Shown here piece by piece: positions 60,999 to 64,000 of a DNA stretch of 64,000 bases. The DNA comes from Rhodamnia argentea (lineage: Eukaryota; Streptophyta; Magnoliopsida; Myrtales; Myrtaceae), in contig NC_063155.1 in NCBI RefSeq assembly GCF_020921035.1, positions 8,107,001 to 8,171,000 on the forward strand, read 5' to 3'. Every line of letters starts with the position of its first letter. The first letter of the stretch is position 1. A model generated the notes under the pieces. The model did not search any database. It was not told the origin of the DNA and was given only the letters and a program-made list of their open reading frames with translations. The position numbers were made by a program, and so were the translations under genes.

Positions 60999-62429
60999 TT
61001 GATCTTTTTTCCATGCTTTTCTGAAGCACTGATGCTACAATATTTCACGTCCCTTTTCAAGAAATGCTCCACCCTCTCAGACATCAAGCAGATCCACGCG
61101 CGCGTTGTCCGGACCGGCTCGATCGAGAACAAGAGCAAGAACCTGTTCGTCATCGGCAAGATCATCAATTTCTGTGCTGTTTCCGTGCACGGGGACATGG
61201 GTTACGCGGTCAAGATCTTCGAGAACACGGGAAAGCCTGATGGGTTCCTCTGGAACACGATGATCAGGGGGTTTGGGAACTTGGGTCAGCACGAGAGAGC
61301 CTTCGTGTACTACAAGAGAATGCTGGACGAGGGAGTTGTGGCCGACAATTTCACGTTCTCTTTCTTGCTCAAGGCCAGTTGGCATCTGGGTTCTGTCCCT
61401 CTGAGCAAGCAGTTGCACTGTAGTACCGTTAAGTGTGGTTGGGACAAGCATGATTTTGTGAGGAACAGCCTCGTTCACATGTATGGAATGATCATGGACA
61501 TGGAGGCTGCAATGCAACTGTTTGATGAAATGCCTGAGCCGAATTTAGTGGCGTGGAACACCGTGCTCGATTGCCACGTCTCCTGCGGCCGGTGCAAAGA
61601 AGCCCTTGACGTGTTCGCGAATATGCTACGAAGTGGCATAGGACCCGACGAGGCCACTCTTGTTGTGGTGCTCTCAGCTTGTTCCCAAGTGGGTGCCTTG
61701 GATTATGGGAGGTGGCTTCATGACCTCATTGATCCTACTGGTCTTAGTGATATTGTTCCAGTGCGTAATGCATGCATTGATATGTATGCAAAGTGTGGTG
61801 CTGTTGGAGAGGCATATATGGTCTTCGCAGATACGAGCCCAAAAAATAGAATAACATGGAATACCATGATCTTAGGACTGGCGATGCATGGCCACTCGAA
61901 AGACGCGCTCAAACTCTTCTCGAGGATGTTAGAGGATGGATCGCAAGAGCCGGATGGTGTTACTTTCTTGGGTGTTCTGTGTGCTTGTAATCACGGCGGG
62001 ATGGTCGACGAGGGAAGAAGGCACTTTGAGTCCATGAGAAGAGACTACCACATCGAACCAACTATAAGGCACTATGGTTGCATGGTTGATATGTTGGGAA
62101 GAGCAGGGTTCTTGGAGGAGGCGTATCAATTAATAAGGAGCATGCCCATAAGATGCAATGCCATAGTGTGGAGATCGCTGTTGGGTGCTTGCCGGATCCA
62201 CGGCAATATTGAACTTGGGGAGACGGTGAGGAAGAAACTGCTGCAGTTAGAACCGGATCACAGCAGCGACTATGTTCAGCTTTCGAGCATGTACGCGAGT
62301 GTTGGTCAGTGGAATTCAGTATTGAACGCGAGAAGATCGATGAATGACAGGGGAGCCGAGAAACCTAAGCCAGGTTACAGTTTTGTGGGGGTTGACGATC
62401 TTAGCGATGGAGTCATTTGCAGCATATAG
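60999..62429 (+). CDS. PLS-class pentatricopeptide repeat protein, E subgroup (476 aa)
   Basis: Single intronless frame. PPR motifs include GFLWNTMIRGFGNLG, NLVAWNTVLDCHVSCG, NACIDMYAKCGAVG, RITWNTMILGLAMHG and RHYGCMVDMLGRAGFLEEA. They are followed by an E motif (IVWRSLLGACRIHGN) and end shortly after KPKPGYSFVGVDD. No E+ extension or DYW domain, so it is shorter than the gene at 5925. Expected role: organelle RNA editing or processing. The start could be 60999 or the internal ATG at 61032 (MLQYFTSLFKK), which lies nearer the usual family start. The N-terminus begins almost at the first PPR, so a targeting peptide is not obvious. It is tail-to-tail with the Mpo1-like gene. Confidence 0.92.
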   Translation: MIFFPCFSEALMLQYFTSLFKKCSTLSDIKQIHARVVRTGSIENKSKNLFVIGKIINFCAVSVHGDMGYAVKIFENTGKPDGFLWNTMIRGFGNLGQHERAFVYYKRMLDEGVVADNFTFSFLLKASWHLGSVPLSKQLHCSTVKCGWDKHDFVRNSLVHMYGMIMDMEAAMQLFDEMPEPNLVAWNTVLDCHVSCGRCKEALDVFANMLRSGIGPDEATLVVVLSACSQVGALDYGRWLHDLIDPTGLSDIVPVRNACIDMYAKCGAVGEAYMVFADTSPKNRITWNTMILGLAMHGHSKDALKLFSRMLEDGSQEPDGVTFLGVLCACNHGGMVDEGRRHFESMRRDYHIEPTIRHYGCMVDMLGRAGFLEEAYQLIRSMPIRCNAIVWRSLLGACRIHGNIELGETVRKKLLQLEPDHSSDYVQLSSMYASVGQWNSVLNARRSMNDRGAEKPKPGYSFVGVDDLSDGVICSI

Positions 62430-62609
62430 AAAGGGAAACATTCAGATGGCTATTTAACCTTGCCAACTTCCCTCGTATTCGACAAGAAGATTGTTGGGTA
62501 AAGCTTAAAGAAGCAAACGCGTATAGAAAGTAACCAACTTTAGGTTCTTGAGTTCAGATGGCTTTTGACACTTTCTGAAGCATTCCCATTTGATGTGCTG
62601 ATAAAAAAG

Positions 62610-63242
62610 CGAAAGAGAACTACGAAAAAGTCTTAAACCTATTGTAATTATGTTAATTCAATTTTATACTTTTTTTTGCTAATTGAATCCTAAACCTGTT
62701 GTAATTATACCAATTTAATCCATTTTGTGAGCTGACGCTGCTATGGATAATTTTTAATAATATTTTTTTCTTATTTTTTTTCTCTTTTTTTTTTTTTCTT
62801 CCTGCTATGGTCGGTAAGGGTTCCCAACCGACCTTGCTAGACCTTGCCAAGGCTACGTGGGGGCGGCTTCACCTGCGGCCGGCGAGGCTATGGTCGCCTT
62901 TGCCTGTGGCCGGCGAGGCCGACCTTGCCCACGACCGCACTTCTCGCCGGTTAGTTAGGCGCGGCCACCTCGCCAAGGCCTAGCCGACCACGAGCGAAGG
63001 CGGCCATAGCCTCGCCCAACGGCTCTGGCCGAGGGCGTGAAACCCTCGCCGGCCATAGTAGCAATAGGAAGGTAAAACAAACAAAGAAAAAAAATAACAA
63101 ATAAAACATATTAAAAGCTGTCTACAGCCAACATAGTGTACTAAATTGGCATAATTGCAAAATATTTAAAACACAACCGATAAAAAAAATTAAAAAATTG
63201 ACACAATTGCAATAAATTTAAGACTTTTTAAATAATTTTTCC
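62610..63242. mobile_element. Non-autonomous TIR element (~630 bp) with GC-rich core
   Basis: Left phrase AAAAAGTCTTAAACCTATTG and right phrase (reversed) AAAAAGTCTTAAATTTATTG, each followed by matching CAAT/TAATT phrases. Core 62810-63060 is GC-rich with repeated GGCGAGGC and inverted GCCTCGCC. It sits between two convergent genes. Confidence 0.75.
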
Positions 63243-63475
63243 AAAAAGCACATAGAGAAGTAAAGGCATTTATCAGAGGAGCTTGGAAAATGGTACACAC
63301 GGTAGCATCAACTCATAATTAAAGTGAGAGTTGTGAAATAAGGTGAAGAGTCTTTGATAACACGTAATTTACAACAGATTCCATCACTAATTTGACACTC
63401 TCGGACAAGTCCAGGAGTCTGACTTGCTTACAGTGTTGCGCACAAGTAAACAACAATTGAACAGGGCCATCACAA

Positions 63476-63933
63476 TTAGGACATCTTCTTCTGCTTCTTT
63501 TCCTTCCAATCCGCGATTTCGGCGTCAATCCTCTTTTGCACGGTAGCATGAAACCCTGGGTATGGCTCATATCCAAAGACAGATTGAAGAACCTGCAAAC
63601 CGCAATTGGATAATATATACTCAAGCCATTCCGAAAAGGAAACAAAGGGGCTCGAAACTGAGCAAGATCCAACGACTTGCCTCAAACAAAACAAAGAAAG
63701 GAGCCATTAGAAAGGCCTGTACAAGGTTGTCCAAGAGAGCTGGCGCTCGTTTCTGAAACAAAGTCATCCAATTGAAATGAAGCCTTTTTCTTTGGCCGAA
63801 GGTGACACATAATTGGTTATAATTAGTCAACAAAGCAGAACAAGTTTGCAAATTTGCAGGATATTCTGACCTCAAATATGCCATGTCCGAGAAATTGCCC
63901 TGTCCAGCAGAATAATTGAGCTGCAAGAACGAC
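63476..63933 (-). CDS. Mpo1/DUF962-like ER membrane protein, 3' part only
   Basis: Three exons are visible (minus): 63933-63871, 63752-63681 and 63592-63476, continuing beyond the right edge. They encode VVLAAQLFCWTGQFLGHGIFE, KRAPALLDNLVQAFLMAPFF, then VLQSVFGYEPYPGFHATV and a lysine-rich end KKQKKMS. This matches the C-terminal half of plant DUF962 proteins related to yeast Mpo1, an iron-dependent dioxygenase of 2-hydroxy fatty acid alpha-oxidation in the ER; the GHG..EKRAPAL region holds a conserved histidine. The KKxx-like lysine tail fits ER residence. The middle intron uses a GC donor (GAG|GCAAGT at 63680-63679); the other introns are GT-AG. Biochemical role in plants is inferred from family. 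Confidence 0.85.
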
Positions 63934-64000
63934 CTGAAGAGAGATAAACCTTGTCAATGAACATGAAAAGGAACGAGGAAGAGATGCAGTCAGAGTCACA

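Noticed and set aside
1-64000. CRISPR arrays, rRNA genes, tRNA genes and viral genes
   Set aside because: No spaced direct-repeat array, no rRNA-like sequence and no complete tRNA cloverleaf was recognised; a B-box-like string at 24615 alone is not a tRNA. No viral coding region was seen.

Overview
The window is nuclear DNA of a flowering plant, very probably a eudicot. It shows intron-rich genes with GT-AG splicing, intronless PPR genes, GGCCCA promoter clusters, a miR164-regulated NAC gene and AT-rich intergenic DNA full of small transposons. A Myrtales-type tree genome (Eucalyptus relatives) would fit the many long terminal-inverted-repeat (TIR) elements with GC-rich cores, but that is an inference and I cannot name the species.

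Gene order, left to right: NEN1-like DEDDh exonuclease (-, partial at the left edge, 422-1014 visible); E+ class PPR protein (+, 5925-7583); chloroplast ribulose-5-phosphate 3-epimerase (-, nine exons, 9002-12720); GT37 xyloglucan-type fucosyltransferase (+, 18782-21184, broken by a one-base frameshift); a 20-exon membrane protein with a J-like domain lacking HPD and thioredoxin-like regions (-, 22428-37775); NAC100-type transcription factor with a miR164 site (-, 47319-48620); a second E-class PPR gene (+, 60999-62429); and an Mpo1/DUF962-like ER protein (-, partial at the right edge, 63476-63933 visible). All multi-exon models were built by hand; frame is kept across every junction except at the fucosyltransferase lesion.

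The gaps are transposon ground. 2753-5177 holds a MITE and a ~1.86 kb solo Copia LTR. 13105-15234 is a nested pair: a ~440 bp MULE-type foldback element interrupted by a 1,678 bp Pack-MULE-like element with ~195 bp TIRs, a perfect 9 bp target duplication and a captured, disabled fragment of a DUF1645-like gene. Two intact relatives of the outer element (56808-57330 and 59056-59550), each with its own 9-10 bp target duplication, supply the empty-site comparison. Six more TIR elements share one plan: AT-rich TIR, pyrimidine tract, GC-rich core, purine tract, TIR. A ~237 bp tandem satellite (about 12 copies) fills 43520-46318.

The genes are unrelated housekeeping, organelle-RNA, cell-wall, chaperone and developmental genes; nothing resembles an operon or a cooperating cluster. 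The observations most worth follow-up are the Pack-MULE capture, the GC-core TIR elements, the frameshifted fucosyltransferase, the HPD-less J protein, the satellite array and a GC-AG intron in the Mpo1-like gene.
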